A stretch of DNA of 55,816 nucleotides from Bacillota bacterium (lineage in GTDB: Bacteria > Bacillota > Dethiobacteria > DTU022), in assembly GCA_012797095.1 (NCBI GenBank), contig JAAZPS010000055.1:1-55816 (forward strand). The letters run 5' to 3'. The notes beneath the pieces were generated by a model. The model was not told where the DNA came from, made no database searches, and saw only the letters and a list, made by a program, of their open reading frames with translations. This document shows positions 1-7,523 of the stretch, piece after piece. The position numbers and the translations under genes are program-made. The stretch's first letter is position 1. Every line of letters begins with the position of its first letter.

Positions 1-822
1 GAAGTGATCGGCAACCAGTATGCCCCCTTGACCGAAAAAGTGTTTTGCGGTTTACCACGGCTCAGATGCGCCGTCAGATACGGAGTGGGGGTGGACAACG
101 TTGATCTGGAAGCTGCAACCAGGCACGGGGTCAAGATCTGCAATGTGCCTGATTACGGGGTCCAGGAGGTTGCCGCCCATGCGGCTGCATTCATGTTGGC
201 GTTATGCCGCAAGATCATCCCGATGGACAGGGATGTAAAAAGGGGCCGCTGGAACTACAAAGCGAGCATCCCGATCAACAGATTCAATCGGATGACCATC
301 GGCATAATCGGTCTTGGAAGGATCGGGAAATGTTTTGCCCGCATTGTTCAGGGGCTTGATTGTCGAATCATCGCTTACGATCCCAGATACGGGCGCTGCA
401 GCGGTGCGGAGATCGGTGAGCATATCGCGCTGGTTCCCTTCCCCGAGCTTCTTGAAACTGCCGATATCGTCTCCATTCACACACCGCTAGAGAGCTCGCG
501 GGGTATGATCGGCGAAAAAGAGCTGCGCTTGATGAAAACAACCGCATACCTGATCAACGTATCCCGCGGAGGGATAATCGATGAGGAAGCCCTTGACAGG
601 GCTCTGGAGAACAGGTGGATTGCCGGAGCGGCCTGTGATGTTTTTGAAAAGGAACCTCCCGGCGGCACCCCCCTTCTCCGGCATGAAAATTTCATCGCCA
701 CGCCTCATATGGCCTGGTATTCGGAGCAGGCTTCAAGGGAGCTGAAAACAAAACTGGCGGAGGAGATGACCCGTGCCTGTTACGGGTTGCCCCTGAAATA
801 CCAGTTGAACCGGTCTGTCTAG
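1..822 (+). CDS. D-isomer specific 2-hydroxyacid dehydrogenase, 5'-truncated by the window edge
   Basis: The reading frame is open from the first base, so the N-terminal part of the substrate domain lies outside the window; the GTG at base 4 is an internal Val. What remains is the NAD-binding Rossmann domain, with the loop GIIGLGRIGK, and the family catalytic residues: Arg in NVSRGGIID, Glu in VFEKEPP and the closing His in TPHMAWYS. The enzyme reduces a 2-keto acid to the D-2-hydroxy acid with NAD(P)H, or the reverse, in the cytoplasm. It looks closest to the phosphoglycerate dehydrogenase/CtBP-like branch, but the substrate cannot be read from sequence. It sits 92 bases before a KDPG aldolase and KDG kinase pair, so a role on a sugar-acid intermediate is an inference. 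Confidence 0.9.
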   Translation, partial: EVIGNQYAPLTEKVFCGLPRLRCAVRYGVGVDNVDLEAATRHGVKICNVPDYGVQEVAAHAAAFMLALCRKIIPMDRDVKRGRWNYKASIPINRFNRMTIGIIGLGRIGKCFARIVQGLDCRIIAYDPRYGRCSGAEIGEHIALVPFPELLETADIVSIHTPLESSRGMIGEKELRLMKTTAYLINVSRGGIIDEEALDRALENRWIAGAACDVFEKEPPGGTPLLRHENFIATPHMAWYSEQASRELKTKLAEEMTRACYGLPLKYQLNRSV

Positions 823-914
823 AAGCCGCCGCAGCGGCTGCGGGCTGCCGGGTCTTGCCCTGGGCTCTGCGGGGCGGCGGCAGGACGGCTGAAGAAAGGA
901 AAGGATGATCCCGG

Positions 915-1826
915 ATGGCTGGAATACTTGAAAGAATAGGTGATTCAGGGGTAATTCCCGTGGCAACAATTGATCATGCGGTGAATTCAATACCCCTGGC
1001 AGCGGCTTTGCTGAAGGGCGGCCTGCCTGTTGTGGAGGTAACTTTCCGCACCGGGGCAGCGGCAGAAGCGATCAGCGGTCTGGCGGCCAAGTTTCCGGAA
1101 ATGTTGGTCGGAGCTGGAACGGTGTTGAACGTTCCGCAGGCGGAGCAGGCGGTTGCCGCGGGCGCACAATTCATCGTCAGTGCTGGATTCAGCTCCGGAG
1201 TGGTGCAGTACTGCCTGAACAAAGGGGTCCTTGTCATCCCCGGCTGCAGCACCCCCACGGAGATCACTGCCGCTCTTGAGTTTGGCCTGAAAGTGGTCAA
1301 GTTTTTCCCGGCAGAGATTTTTGGCGGTGTCGGCGCACTCAGAGCGTTGGGCAAACCCTTTGGCCAGATCAGCTTTATCCCCACAGGCGGGATCGGGTTC
1401 CATAATTTGATCGATTACCTTGCGCTGGATAATGTGTGGGCCTGCGGCGGCAGCTGGATGATCAAACCGGATCGCCGAGCCGTCACCCGCTTGGCCAGAA
1501 CAACAATGTCTGAAGTGCTCGGCTTAAGCCTGGATCGAGAAATAGAGGGCGCTCTTCTGGATGAGATCGAGGCGATATTCAATCTTTCGATCAGGGAAAG
1601 AAGCGCCCCTGCCGGAGCGCTTGCGAGGACAAAACCTGACGCGGCAGTTGGTGCTGAAGCGTACCTGATTGTAAAAACAAGGAGCATGGCCAGGGCGAAA
1701 GCCTATTTGCAGCGCGAAGGGATCGCGTTTTTTCCTGAGACAGGGGCTACTTCGGCCCTGACCCCTGCTTCAATACGGCTCAAGAGGAAAGCAGGCGATC
1801 TTTGTATCCGCGTGGTTGAGGAATAA
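915..1826 (+). CDS. eda: KDPG aldolase (2-dehydro-3-deoxyphosphogluconate / 4-hydroxy-2-oxoglutarate aldolase) with C-terminal extension
   Basis: Class I aldolase that splits 2-keto-3-deoxy-6-phosphogluconate into pyruvate and glyceraldehyde-3-phosphate. The TIM-barrel domain covers roughly residues 1-205: catalytic Glu in VEVTFRT, phosphate loop GAGTVLN, Schiff-base Lys in VVKFFPAE, and PTGGIGF. At 303 residues it is about 90 longer than ordinary Eda. The last 55 residues, from AYLIVKTRSMARAKAYL on, resemble half of a VOC/glyoxalase-type beta-alpha-beta fold; similar tails occur on some clostridial KDPG aldolases as far as I recall. The ATG at 915 follows an AAAGGAAAGGATGATC stretch with a usable ribosome site. 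It is followed after 18 bases by the KDG kinase that makes its substrate. Confidence 0.92.
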   Translation: MAGILERIGDSGVIPVATIDHAVNSIPLAAALLKGGLPVVEVTFRTGAAAEAISGLAAKFPEMLVGAGTVLNVPQAEQAVAAGAQFIVSAGFSSGVVQYCLNKGVLVIPGCSTPTEITAALEFGLKVVKFFPAEIFGGVGALRALGKPFGQISFIPTGGIGFHNLIDYLALDNVWACGGSWMIKPDRRAVTRLARTTMSEVLGLSLDREIEGALLDEIEAIFNLSIRERSAPAGALARTKPDAAVGAEAYLIVKTRSMARAKAYLQREGIAFFPETGATSALTPASIRLKRKAGDLCIRVVEE

Positions 1827-1844
1827 GATCTGCGAGAGGAGACT

Positions 1845-2879
1845 GTGATGATGGGTAAAATAGTGACATTCGGTGAGATCCTGCTCAGGCTGAAAGCACC
1901 CCGTTTTGAAAGGCTGCTGCAATCGCCGTCCCTGGAAGCAACATTCGGGGGAGGAGAGGCCAACGTGGCAGTATCGCTGGCCAATTACGGCAAAGAGGTC
2001 GCCTTTGTTACGGTGCTGCCGGAAAATGATCTGTCGCTCCATTGTATTGGCGAACTGAGAAGGTTTGCTGTCGATACGTCGGCGATCAGATTCGGGGCGG
2101 GACGCCTGGGGATCTATTTCCTGGAAAGCGGAGCAGCGCAAAGGCCCTCCCGGGTGATCTACGATCGGGAGCACTCGGCCATAGCGCTGGCCGAAAGCGG
2201 GGCTCTTGACTGGGAAAATATTTTCGAAGGGGCGGCATGGTTTCATCTCACCGGAATTACCCCCGCACTCAGCCCCTCGGCAGCAGCCCTTTCCCTGGAA
2301 GCGGTCAAGACGGCAAAAAAAATGGGCCTGGTGGTCTCCTGCGATCTCAATTACCGGAGCAAACTGTGGAGATACGGTAAAAGTGCGGTGGAGGTGATGA
2401 CCGGGCTGGTCCAGTACGTCGATGTGGGGATCGGCAACGAGGAGGATTGCCAGAGGTCCCTCGGTATAACTGCGGAAACAGATGTGGACAGGGGCCAGCT
2501 CGATCCGGAGCAATATCAACTGCTGACCGGAAAGGTGCTGGCAACGTTTCCCCGGATGAAGCTATTGGCCGTAACCCTGCGGGAAAGTATCAGCGCAAGC
2601 CACAATGTTTGGTCGGCCTGCATCAACGATCGGGTTGATTTCTACCACAGCCGCAAATATGATCTGACCCATATTGTCGATCGGGTTGGCGGAGGAGATT
2701 CTTTTGCCGCTGCTCTGATCTACGGGTTGACCACTTACGAAAGTAAAAAGAAGGCTCTGGATTTTGCCGCAGCTGCCAGCTGTCTGAAGCATTCGATCAG
2801 CGGCGATTTTAACCGGGTCAAGGTCAGTGAAGTGGAACGGTTGATCGGCGGGCCCGGTTCCGGCAGGGTGGAAAGATAG
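1845..2879 (+). CDS. kdgK: 2-keto-3-deoxygluconate kinase, PfkB family
   Basis: Ribokinase/PfkB sugar kinase that phosphorylates 2-keto-3-deoxygluconate to KDPG, the substrate of the aldolase just upstream. The N-terminal PfkB signature is GGGEANVAVSLANYG (residues about 32-46). The C-terminal signature with the catalytic Asp is DRVGGGDSFAAAL. Length 344 is slightly above the usual 310-340. An AGAGGAG ribosome site lies upstream; the ATG codons at 1848 and 1851 are almost equally likely starts. Together with eda this supports a semi-phosphorylative KDG route, as used for uronates or alginate/pectin fragments. PfkB specificity is assigned mainly from context. Confidence 0.88.
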   Translation: MMMGKIVTFGEILLRLKAPRFERLLQSPSLEATFGGGEANVAVSLANYGKEVAFVTVLPENDLSLHCIGELRRFAVDTSAIRFGAGRLGIYFLESGAAQRPSRVIYDREHSAIALAESGALDWENIFEGAAWFHLTGITPALSPSAAALSLEAVKTAKKMGLVVSCDLNYRSKLWRYGKSAVEVMTGLVQYVDVGIGNEEDCQRSLGITAETDVDRGQLDPEQYQLLTGKVLATFPRMKLLAVTLRESISASHNVWSACINDRVDFYHSRKYDLTHIVDRVGGGDSFAAALIYGLTTYESKKKALDFAAAASCLKHSISGDFNRVKVSEVERLIGGPGSGRVER

Positions 2880-2917
2880 TTTTTGGATCATCAGCATACA
2901 GCCGTTAAAGGAGAGAT

Positions 2918-3778
2918 ATGGTCATGGCCACCAAAAAAGGGATCACCGATTTTGTCAGGATGAAAGAAGAAAAGAAGCAGGTTACCTGGATAACCGCCTA
3001 TGATTATCCCGTCGCCTCCTTTGCCGAGCAGGCCGGTATCGATATGATTCTGGTAGGCGACTCCCTGGGAATGGTCGTGCTCGGTTATGACAAGACCAAC
3101 CCGGTCACGATGCGGGACTGTCTGTCCCACTGCCAGGCGGTGCGCCGCGGTGCGCCCGACACCTGGATCGTGGGCGATATGCCGTTCATGTCTTACCAGG
3201 TCTCCGATGAAAAGGCGGTTCACAATGCCGGTCGTTTGATCAAGGAGGCGGACATGGACTGCATCAAGCTGGAAGGCGGGGTCAGGGTGGCGCCGCGGAT
3301 CAGGGCGATCGTCGCTGCCGGGATCCCGGTGATCGGCCATATCGGGCTGACCCCGCAGAGCTCCGGTCAGCTGGGCGGTTTCAAGGCCCAGGGCCGCGAT
3401 GTTAAAAACGCCCGTGCTCTGATCAAGGATGCTCTGGCGGTGCAGGAAGCGGGCGCTTACTCGATCCTTGTGGAAGCGATCCCCCCCGAGCTCACGGCCT
3501 TTATCTGCGAGCTGCTGAGCATACCGGTATACAGCATCGGAGCGGGCCCGGCGGACGGCCAGCTGGTCATCTGCAGTGATATGCTCGGCCTTTTCCAGGC
3601 CTTCACCCCCAGATTTGTCAAGCAGTATGCCAATGTGGCCGAGATCGAGACCGAGGCGATCAGGACCTATGTTCGCGAGGTCAGGGCGGGGCTCTTCCCT
3701 ACGGACGCCCATGTCTACCATATCATCGAGCCGCTGGAGCAATTTGAAAAGATGTTTCAGGAATTCAGGGAATTGTAA
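2918..3778 (+). CDS. panB: 3-methyl-2-oxobutanoate hydroxymethyltransferase (ketopantoate synthesis)
   Basis: Transfers a hydroxymethyl group from 5,10-methylenetetrahydrofolate to 2-oxoisovalerate to give ketopantoate, first step of pantothenate synthesis. Metal ligands are visible as Asp in LVGDSLGM, Asp in VGDMPFM and Glu in IKLEGG. The catalytic Glu is in LVEAIPPEL, and HIGLTPQS and YSIGAGP complete the PanB pattern. Length 286 is somewhat above the usual 265-275. The ribosome site AAAGGAGAG precedes ATG 2918; the ATG at 2924 is also possible. panC and panD are not adjacent. The next gene begins 19 bases later and may share the transcript. Confidence 0.95.
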   Translation: MVMATKKGITDFVRMKEEKKQVTWITAYDYPVASFAEQAGIDMILVGDSLGMVVLGYDKTNPVTMRDCLSHCQAVRRGAPDTWIVGDMPFMSYQVSDEKAVHNAGRLIKEADMDCIKLEGGVRVAPRIRAIVAAGIPVIGHIGLTPQSSGQLGGFKAQGRDVKNARALIKDALAVQEAGAYSILVEAIPPELTAFICELLSIPVYSIGAGPADGQLVICSDMLGLFQAFTPRFVKQYANVAEIETEAIRTYVREVRAGLFPTDAHVYHIIEPLEQFEKMFQEFREL

Positions 3779-3797
3779 AAAAAAGGGGTGGCGGGGT

Positions 3798-4259
3798 ATG
3801 GGAAAATATTTTGATGATTGGACTGTCGGTGAAAGGTTCATCACCGCAGGGAGGACTATCACCGAAACAGATGTGGTTATCTTCGCTGCGATGAGCGGCG
3901 ACTACAACGAGTTGCATACCAACAAGGCTTATATGGAAAAGGATAAGCACTTTGGTGAACGGATCGCCCACGGGCTTCTGGGATTGGCGATCTCGCACGG
4001 CCTTTTTTCAAGAACGGGATATCTGGAGCGCACGCCGATAGCGTTTCTCGGTCTGGAATCATGGCAGTTCAAGGCTCCGATATTCCTGGGCGACACAGTT
4101 CATGTCGCCATTGAGGTGCTCGAAAAGAAGGCCAGCAGCAGCAAGCCCGATCGCGGGGTGGTCAAGTTTGCGCTGCAGCTGCTCGATCAGGATGATACCG
4201 TGGTCCAGGAAGGGATCAAGGCGATCCTGTTCAAACGAAAAATCCAGCAGCAGCAGTAA
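3798..4259 (+). CDS. MaoC-like (R)-specific enoyl hydratase, hot-dog fold
   Basis: A 153-residue single hot-dog domain. The hydratase-2 motif is present: Asp in SGDYNELH, the His that closes it, and GERIAHGLLGLAI further on. Members hydrate trans-2-enoyl-CoA/ACP to the (R)-3-hydroxy product, or act on related acyl thioesters. The start at ATG 3798 follows AAAAGGGGTGG with good spacing; a longer frame running back into panB is rejected because it overlaps panB and lacks homology. Its Gln-rich tail is unremarkable. The link with panB is only positional, so the natural substrate is unknown. Confidence 0.85.
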   Translation: MGKYFDDWTVGERFITAGRTITETDVVIFAAMSGDYNELHTNKAYMEKDKHFGERIAHGLLGLAISHGLFSRTGYLERTPIAFLGLESWQFKAPIFLGDTVHVAIEVLEKKASSSKPDRGVVKFALQLLDQDDTVVQEGIKAILFKRKIQQQQ

Positions 4260-4386
4260 ACAGGAGCCGGCCGTTTTGCTTGTTCCGGTCCCGCTCCACG
4301 ATGACTCCGCCCGCTCCGGAAACTGTTTTCATTCCTGCAGGTGGGCGCCTTCACCGCAGGGGCTGCGGGGATGGGGCGGGCTCTGT

Positions 4387-4415
4387 TTGACAAAGGCGGC
4401 GGTGCGTGCTAAAAT
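4387..4415 (+). promoter_or_regulatory. Sigma-A promoter of rplU-rpmA
   Basis: TTGACA at 4387-4392, a 17-base spacer and TAAAAT at 4410-4415, with an extended TGC directly before the -10. Expected start of transcription is near 4422, leaving a leader of about 87 bases before rplU. Confidence 0.8.
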
Positions 4416-4421
4416 CTGCCT

Positions 4422-4505
4422 GGATGGTTACCGCTCGAAGAGGGCTGCAAAAGCCGGTAATGCTGGGCTGCCTGCTTCGGCGAGTCCCGATGGAAGGGGT
4501 TTGGT
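4422..4505 (+). promoter_or_regulatory. Candidate L21 leader RNA (autoregulatory)
   Basis: The transcribed leader of rplU can form a first hairpin (TTACC pairing with GGTAA, with GGCT/AGCC nested inside, 4428-4459) and a second one (GGGCTGCC pairing with GGCGAGTCCC, about 4463-4486). Firmicutes carry a conserved L21 leader at this place. I recognise the position and paired architecture, not the exact consensus. Confidence 0.45.
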
Positions 4506-4508
4506 ATC

Positions 4509-4820
4509 GTGTATGCAATCGTCGAGACCGGCGGCAAGCAGTACCGTGTCGAGAAAGGTCGGCCCGTTCGTGTGGAGAAACTGCCGCTGGAAAAGGGAGA
4601 AGAGATTGTTTTTGACCGTGTTTTGCTTTACAGTGACGGCTCCGGCACCATGATAGGGCAGCCCTATCTGGATAATTGTCGAGTCAAGGGTACGGTAACC
4701 GTGCAGGGGCGCGGTCCGAAGATCGTTGTTTTCAAGTATAAGCCGAAGAAAAACTACCGCCGCAAGATGGGTCACCGGCAGCCTTTTACCGAGATCATGA
4801 TCCGGGAAATTGAAATTTAA
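4509..4820 (+). CDS. rplU: Large-subunit ribosomal protein L21
   Basis: A 103-residue bL21 that binds 23S rRNA in the 50S subunit. Start is GTG at 4509 (product MYAIVETGGKQYRVEKG), preceded by the ribosome site GGAAGGGG. The C-terminal half has the basic segment KYKPKKNYRRKMGHRQPFT typical of the family. It is transcribed from the promoter at 4387 and is followed by rpmA after only 35 bases. The gene for the cysteine protease Prp, which normally sits between L21 and L27 in Firmicutes, is missing here. Confidence 0.98.
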   Translation: MYAIVETGGKQYRVEKGRPVRVEKLPLEKGEEIVFDRVLLYSDGSGTMIGQPYLDNCRVKGTVTVQGRGPKIVVFKYKPKKNYRRKMGHRQPFTEIMIREIEI

Positions 4821-4855
4821 GCAGCGGTACCGTGCAGTCCAGGGGAGGTGTCTAG

Positions 4856-5128
4856 ATGGCGCATAAAAAAGGTGGAGGCAGTTCACGAAACGGTCGTGAC
4901 AGCAAGGCCAAAAGGTTGGGCGTCAAGCGTTACGGCGGCCAGGTGGTCAAAGCAGGCAGTATCCTTGTCCGTCAGCGGGGCAGCCGTATTCACCCCGGAG
5001 CCAATGTCGGCAAGGGCAGGGATGACACCCTTTTTGCCACCGCAGACGGCCGGGTGGTCTACGAGTACGATCACCGGGCCAAGAAACAGGTCAGTGTTTT
5101 GCCGCTGGAAGGTGAAGCGGTCAGCTAA
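4856..5128 (+). CDS. rpmA: Large-subunit ribosomal protein L27, short N-terminus
   Basis: A 90-residue bL27 whose N-terminus reaches the peptidyl-transferase centre. It begins MAHKKGGGSSRNGRDS, so the mature-type sequence starts right after the initiator. In most Firmicutes L27 starts with a hydrophobic extension of about nine residues that Prp removes; that extension is absent. The start ATG 4856 follows GGGGAGGTG. The gene ends just before a strong intrinsic terminator, so rplU-rpmA forms a compact two-gene unit. Confidence 0.98.
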   Translation: MAHKKGGGSSRNGRDSKAKRLGVKRYGGQVVKAGSILVRQRGSRIHPGANVGKGRDDTLFATADGRVVYEYDHRAKKQVSVLPLEGEAVS

Positions 5129-5130
5129 TG

Positions 5131-5156
5131 CCCGGGGCGTGCCCCGGGTTTTTTTT
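5131..5156 (+). terminator. Intrinsic terminator of rplU-rpmA
   Basis: Perfect stem CCCGGGG (5131-5137) / CCCCGGG (5142-5148) with loop CGTG, followed directly by eight T residues. Confidence 0.95.
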
Positions 5157-5209
5157 AATACCGGATCGGATCCAGCGGGATCAGCAGAAGCACCGGGGGT
5201 GAGCGGAAA

Positions 5210-6490
5210 ATTTTTGTCGATGAGATCTGGCTCGAGGTTGAAGGCGGCCGGGGCGGCCCTGGGGCGGTCTCCTTCCGCCGTGAAAAATTTGTGCCCCGGG
5301 GCGGCCCTGATGGCGGCGATGGTGGCGACGGCGGGAGCGTCGTTCTCATCGCCGATCCGGCCAAACATAGTTTTCTGGACCTGCGTTACCGGCGGCACGA
5401 GCGGGCTGCACCCGGAGCGGCGGGGGGGCCCAAGAACCGGCACGGCCGGCGGGGTTCGGATCTGCTGATCCCGGTCCCTCTGGGCACTCTCGTCCGGGAT
5501 GAAGGGGGCGCTTTGCTGGCCGATCTAACTGCTGCCGGACAGAGGGCCCGGGTCGCTGCCGGCGGAAGCGGCGGCAGGGGTAACCGCCGCTTCACCAGCT
5601 CCAGGCATCAGACACCCCGGCATGCCGAGAAGGGCCTGCCCGGAGAGCAGCGCAAGATCTTTCTGGAGCTGAAGCTGCTGGCCCAGGTCGGGCTGGTCGG
5701 TTTTCCGAATGCCGGCAAATCGACGCTTCTTTCGCGAATAACCGCGGCTCGCCCCAGGGTGGCCGATTTTCCCTTTACCACATTGCAGCCGCAGCTGGGC
5801 CTCGCCGAGACGGGGGGTGGCAGCTTTGTGGTCGCCGATCTGCCCGGATTGATCGAGGGAGCCCACCGCGGAGCCGGTCTGGGCCACCGTTTTTTGAGGC
5901 ATGTCGAGCGCAATCTGCTCCTGCTGCTGGTGATCGATCTTTCTCCCGAAGCGCAGCCCGACCCGGTTGAAGCTTACCGGCAGCTGCTCGCGGAGCTCGA
6001 ACTTTACAGTAAAAAGCTGGCCGGGTTTCCCCGTGTCGTCGCCGGTAACAAGAGGGATCTTCCCGGAACCAGGGAGAATCTGGATCGGCTGCAGCGGCTT
6101 GTTGGGCAGGAAAAGGGAACCCCGGTAAAGGTTTTCGGGGTCTCCGCAGCTACCGGCGCCGGGATCGAGGAACTGCTTCAGCACCTCGCTGCGGAGGTGG
6201 TCCGGCAATCATCTCTCCCGGCAGCGGAGCCGGAGGAGAGGATCATCAAGGTTGAACCGGAGAAAGAAGAAGCGCCCTTTGCGATCGAGAAAGAGGAGGG
6301 GGCTTACCGGGTCCGCGGGCACCGGATCGAGCGGATCACCGCGCAAACTGACTTTGAAAATGACGAATCGCTGCGCCGGTTTCAACACTACTGCCGTCGC
6401 TGTGGGCTGGAAAGAGCGCTAAAAAGAATGGGCGTTAAAGAAGGAGATACGGTTTGTATCGGCGAAGAAGAATTTTATTATGGTGAATAA
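5210..6490 (+). CDS. obgE: GTPase Obg, apparently lacking a standard start codon
   Basis: Ribosome-assembly GTPase acting on the 50S subunit. The Gly-rich OBG fold is N-terminal, with runs such as GGPDGGDGGDGG. The G domain has GFPNAGKS (P-loop), DLPGLIEGA (G3), NKRD (G4) and SAATG (G5). A C-terminal OCT domain ends in GDTVCIGEEEFYYGE. The conserved opening FVDEIWLEVEGGRGG is encoded from 5213, but no ATG, GTG or TTG lies in frame between the stop at 5156 and GTG 5291, and starting at 5291 would delete it. I place the start at ATT 5210, seven bases after GGGGGTGA, giving 426 residues, the usual Obg length. A one-base sequencing error in AAAATTTTT with a start at GTG 5199 is the alternative. 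Confidence 0.9.
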   Translation: MFVDEIWLEVEGGRGGPGAVSFRREKFVPRGGPDGGDGGDGGSVVLIADPAKHSFLDLRYRRHERAAPGAAGGPKNRHGRRGSDLLIPVPLGTLVRDEGGALLADLTAAGQRARVAAGGSGGRGNRRFTSSRHQTPRHAEKGLPGEQRKIFLELKLLAQVGLVGFPNAGKSTLLSRITAARPRVADFPFTTLQPQLGLAETGGGSFVVADLPGLIEGAHRGAGLGHRFLRHVERNLLLLLVIDLSPEAQPDPVEAYRQLLAELELYSKKLAGFPRVVAGNKRDLPGTRENLDRLQRLVGQEKGTPVKVFGVSAATGAGIEELLQHLAAEVVRQSSLPAAEPEERIIKVEPEKEEAPFAIEKEEGAYRVRGHRIERITAQTDFENDESLRRFQHYCRRCGLERALKRMGVKEGDTVCIGEEEFYYGE

Positions 6491-6507
6491 ACTATTTCGA
6501 GGAGCCT

Positions 6508-7152
6508 GTGCCTTTGTCGCTACCACCCAATTGTAAACCCGATCAGTTGAATATCGGTTTGATGGGCGGCACCTTTGATCCCATTCATATCGGTCATCTG
6601 GTGACAGCCGAAGAAGCAAGGCAGCAATTCTCCCTGGATTATGTGATCTTCATCCCGGCGGGGCTACCGCCTCATAAGGAAAGTAAGCAGGTTACACCGG
6701 CCCGGCACCGCTACCTGATGACAACTCTTGCTGTGATGTCCAATCCCTCCTTCATCGTCTCCCGGGTCGAGGTGGATAAAAAAGAACCCACCTATACCAT
6801 CGATACGATCCGCTATTTTGAATCGAGGGGTGCTCCCGGAGCCAATCTTTACTTCATCACCGGGGCCGATGCGATCATGGAGATACTGACCTGGAAGGAT
6901 TATAGCGCCCTGATCGGATTGTGCACCTTTATCGCCGTTTCACGTCCCGAATATCCGCTGGATAGACTCGGTGAGATTACCGCGAACCTTTACCCGGAGC
7001 TCACCTCGAAGATACACCTGCTCGAGATACCGGCCCTGGCAATATCGTCCACCTTTATCCGCAAACGGGTCGCTTTGGGCAAAACAATCAAATATCTTAC
7101 TCCGGAACCGGTCGAACAGTATATCAAAAAACACGGCCTTTATAAAAAATAG
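6508..7152 (+). CDS. nadD: Nicotinate-nucleotide adenylyltransferase
   Basis: Converts nicotinate mononucleotide and ATP to nicotinate adenine dinucleotide in NAD synthesis. The HxGH nucleotidyl-transferase signature is GGTFDPIHIGHL near residue 20; PPHKE and the C-terminal ISSTFIRKR complete the active site. The GTG start at 6508 follows GAGGAG. The true start could be a few codons later because the first 12 residues are not conserved in the family. It follows obg after 17 bases and precedes yqeK and rsfS nearby, the same neighbours as in Bacillus. Confidence 0.95.
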   Translation: MPLSLPPNCKPDQLNIGLMGGTFDPIHIGHLVTAEEARQQFSLDYVIFIPAGLPPHKESKQVTPARHRYLMTTLAVMSNPSFIVSRVEVDKKEPTYTIDTIRYFESRGAPGANLYFITGADAIMEILTWKDYSALIGLCTFIAVSRPEYPLDRLGEITANLYPELTSKIHLLEIPALAISSTFIRKRVALGKTIKYLTPEPVEQYIKKHGLYKK

Positions 7153-7180
7153 TTTGTTCCCTGTGGAAATAGGTTATAAT
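7153..7180 (+). promoter_or_regulatory. Probable promoter of the RRM protein gene
   Basis: A perfect TATAAT at 7175-7180 with TTTGTT at 7153-7158 as a weak -35 (spacer 16). The gene with its GGAGGTGA ribosome site begins 22 bases downstream. Confidence 0.5.
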
Positions 7181-7202
7181 ACTTTATGGAGGTGACAGCT
7201 TA

Positions 7203-7457
7203 ATGGTAAAAACATTATATGTGGGGAATATCCCCTGGAGCACCACGGAAAGCCAGTTGGAAGAATTTTTTGGGCAGTACGGCCAGGTGCTGGGCTGCCG
7301 GATAATCACGGAAAGATCAACTGGCCGTTCTAGGGGGTACGGGTTTGTTGAGGTTAACGAAGACGAGATGGAAGAGATCATGGAGAAGACCAATGGGGCC
7401 GAACTCGATGGAAGAAAGATAGTAGTCAACGAGGCAAAGCCCCGGGAACAGTTCTAG
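7203..7457 (+). CDS. Small RRM-type RNA-binding protein
   Basis: An 84-residue protein consisting of one RNA recognition motif. RNP2 is TLYVGNIPW at residues 4-12 and RNP1 is RGYGFVEV at about 41-48, with the aromatic residues that stack on RNA. A Glu-rich helix follows. Such single-RRM proteins occur in cyanobacteria and scattered other bacteria, and some respond to cold, but the target here is unknown. It has its own promoter and a strong ribosome site, and lies between nadD and yqeK, which are normally adjacent, so it looks like an insertion in the conserved order. Confidence 0.93.
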   Translation: MVKTLYVGNIPWSTTESQLEEFFGQYGQVLGCRIITERSTGRSRGYGFVEVNEDEMEEIMEKTNGAELDGRKIVVNEAKPREQF

Positions 7458-7523
7458 AGACGGCTGTTGTTTGCAGATCAAAAGACGCAATCTTCCGGAG
7501 ATTCCTGACGGGGATCGGCCGGG

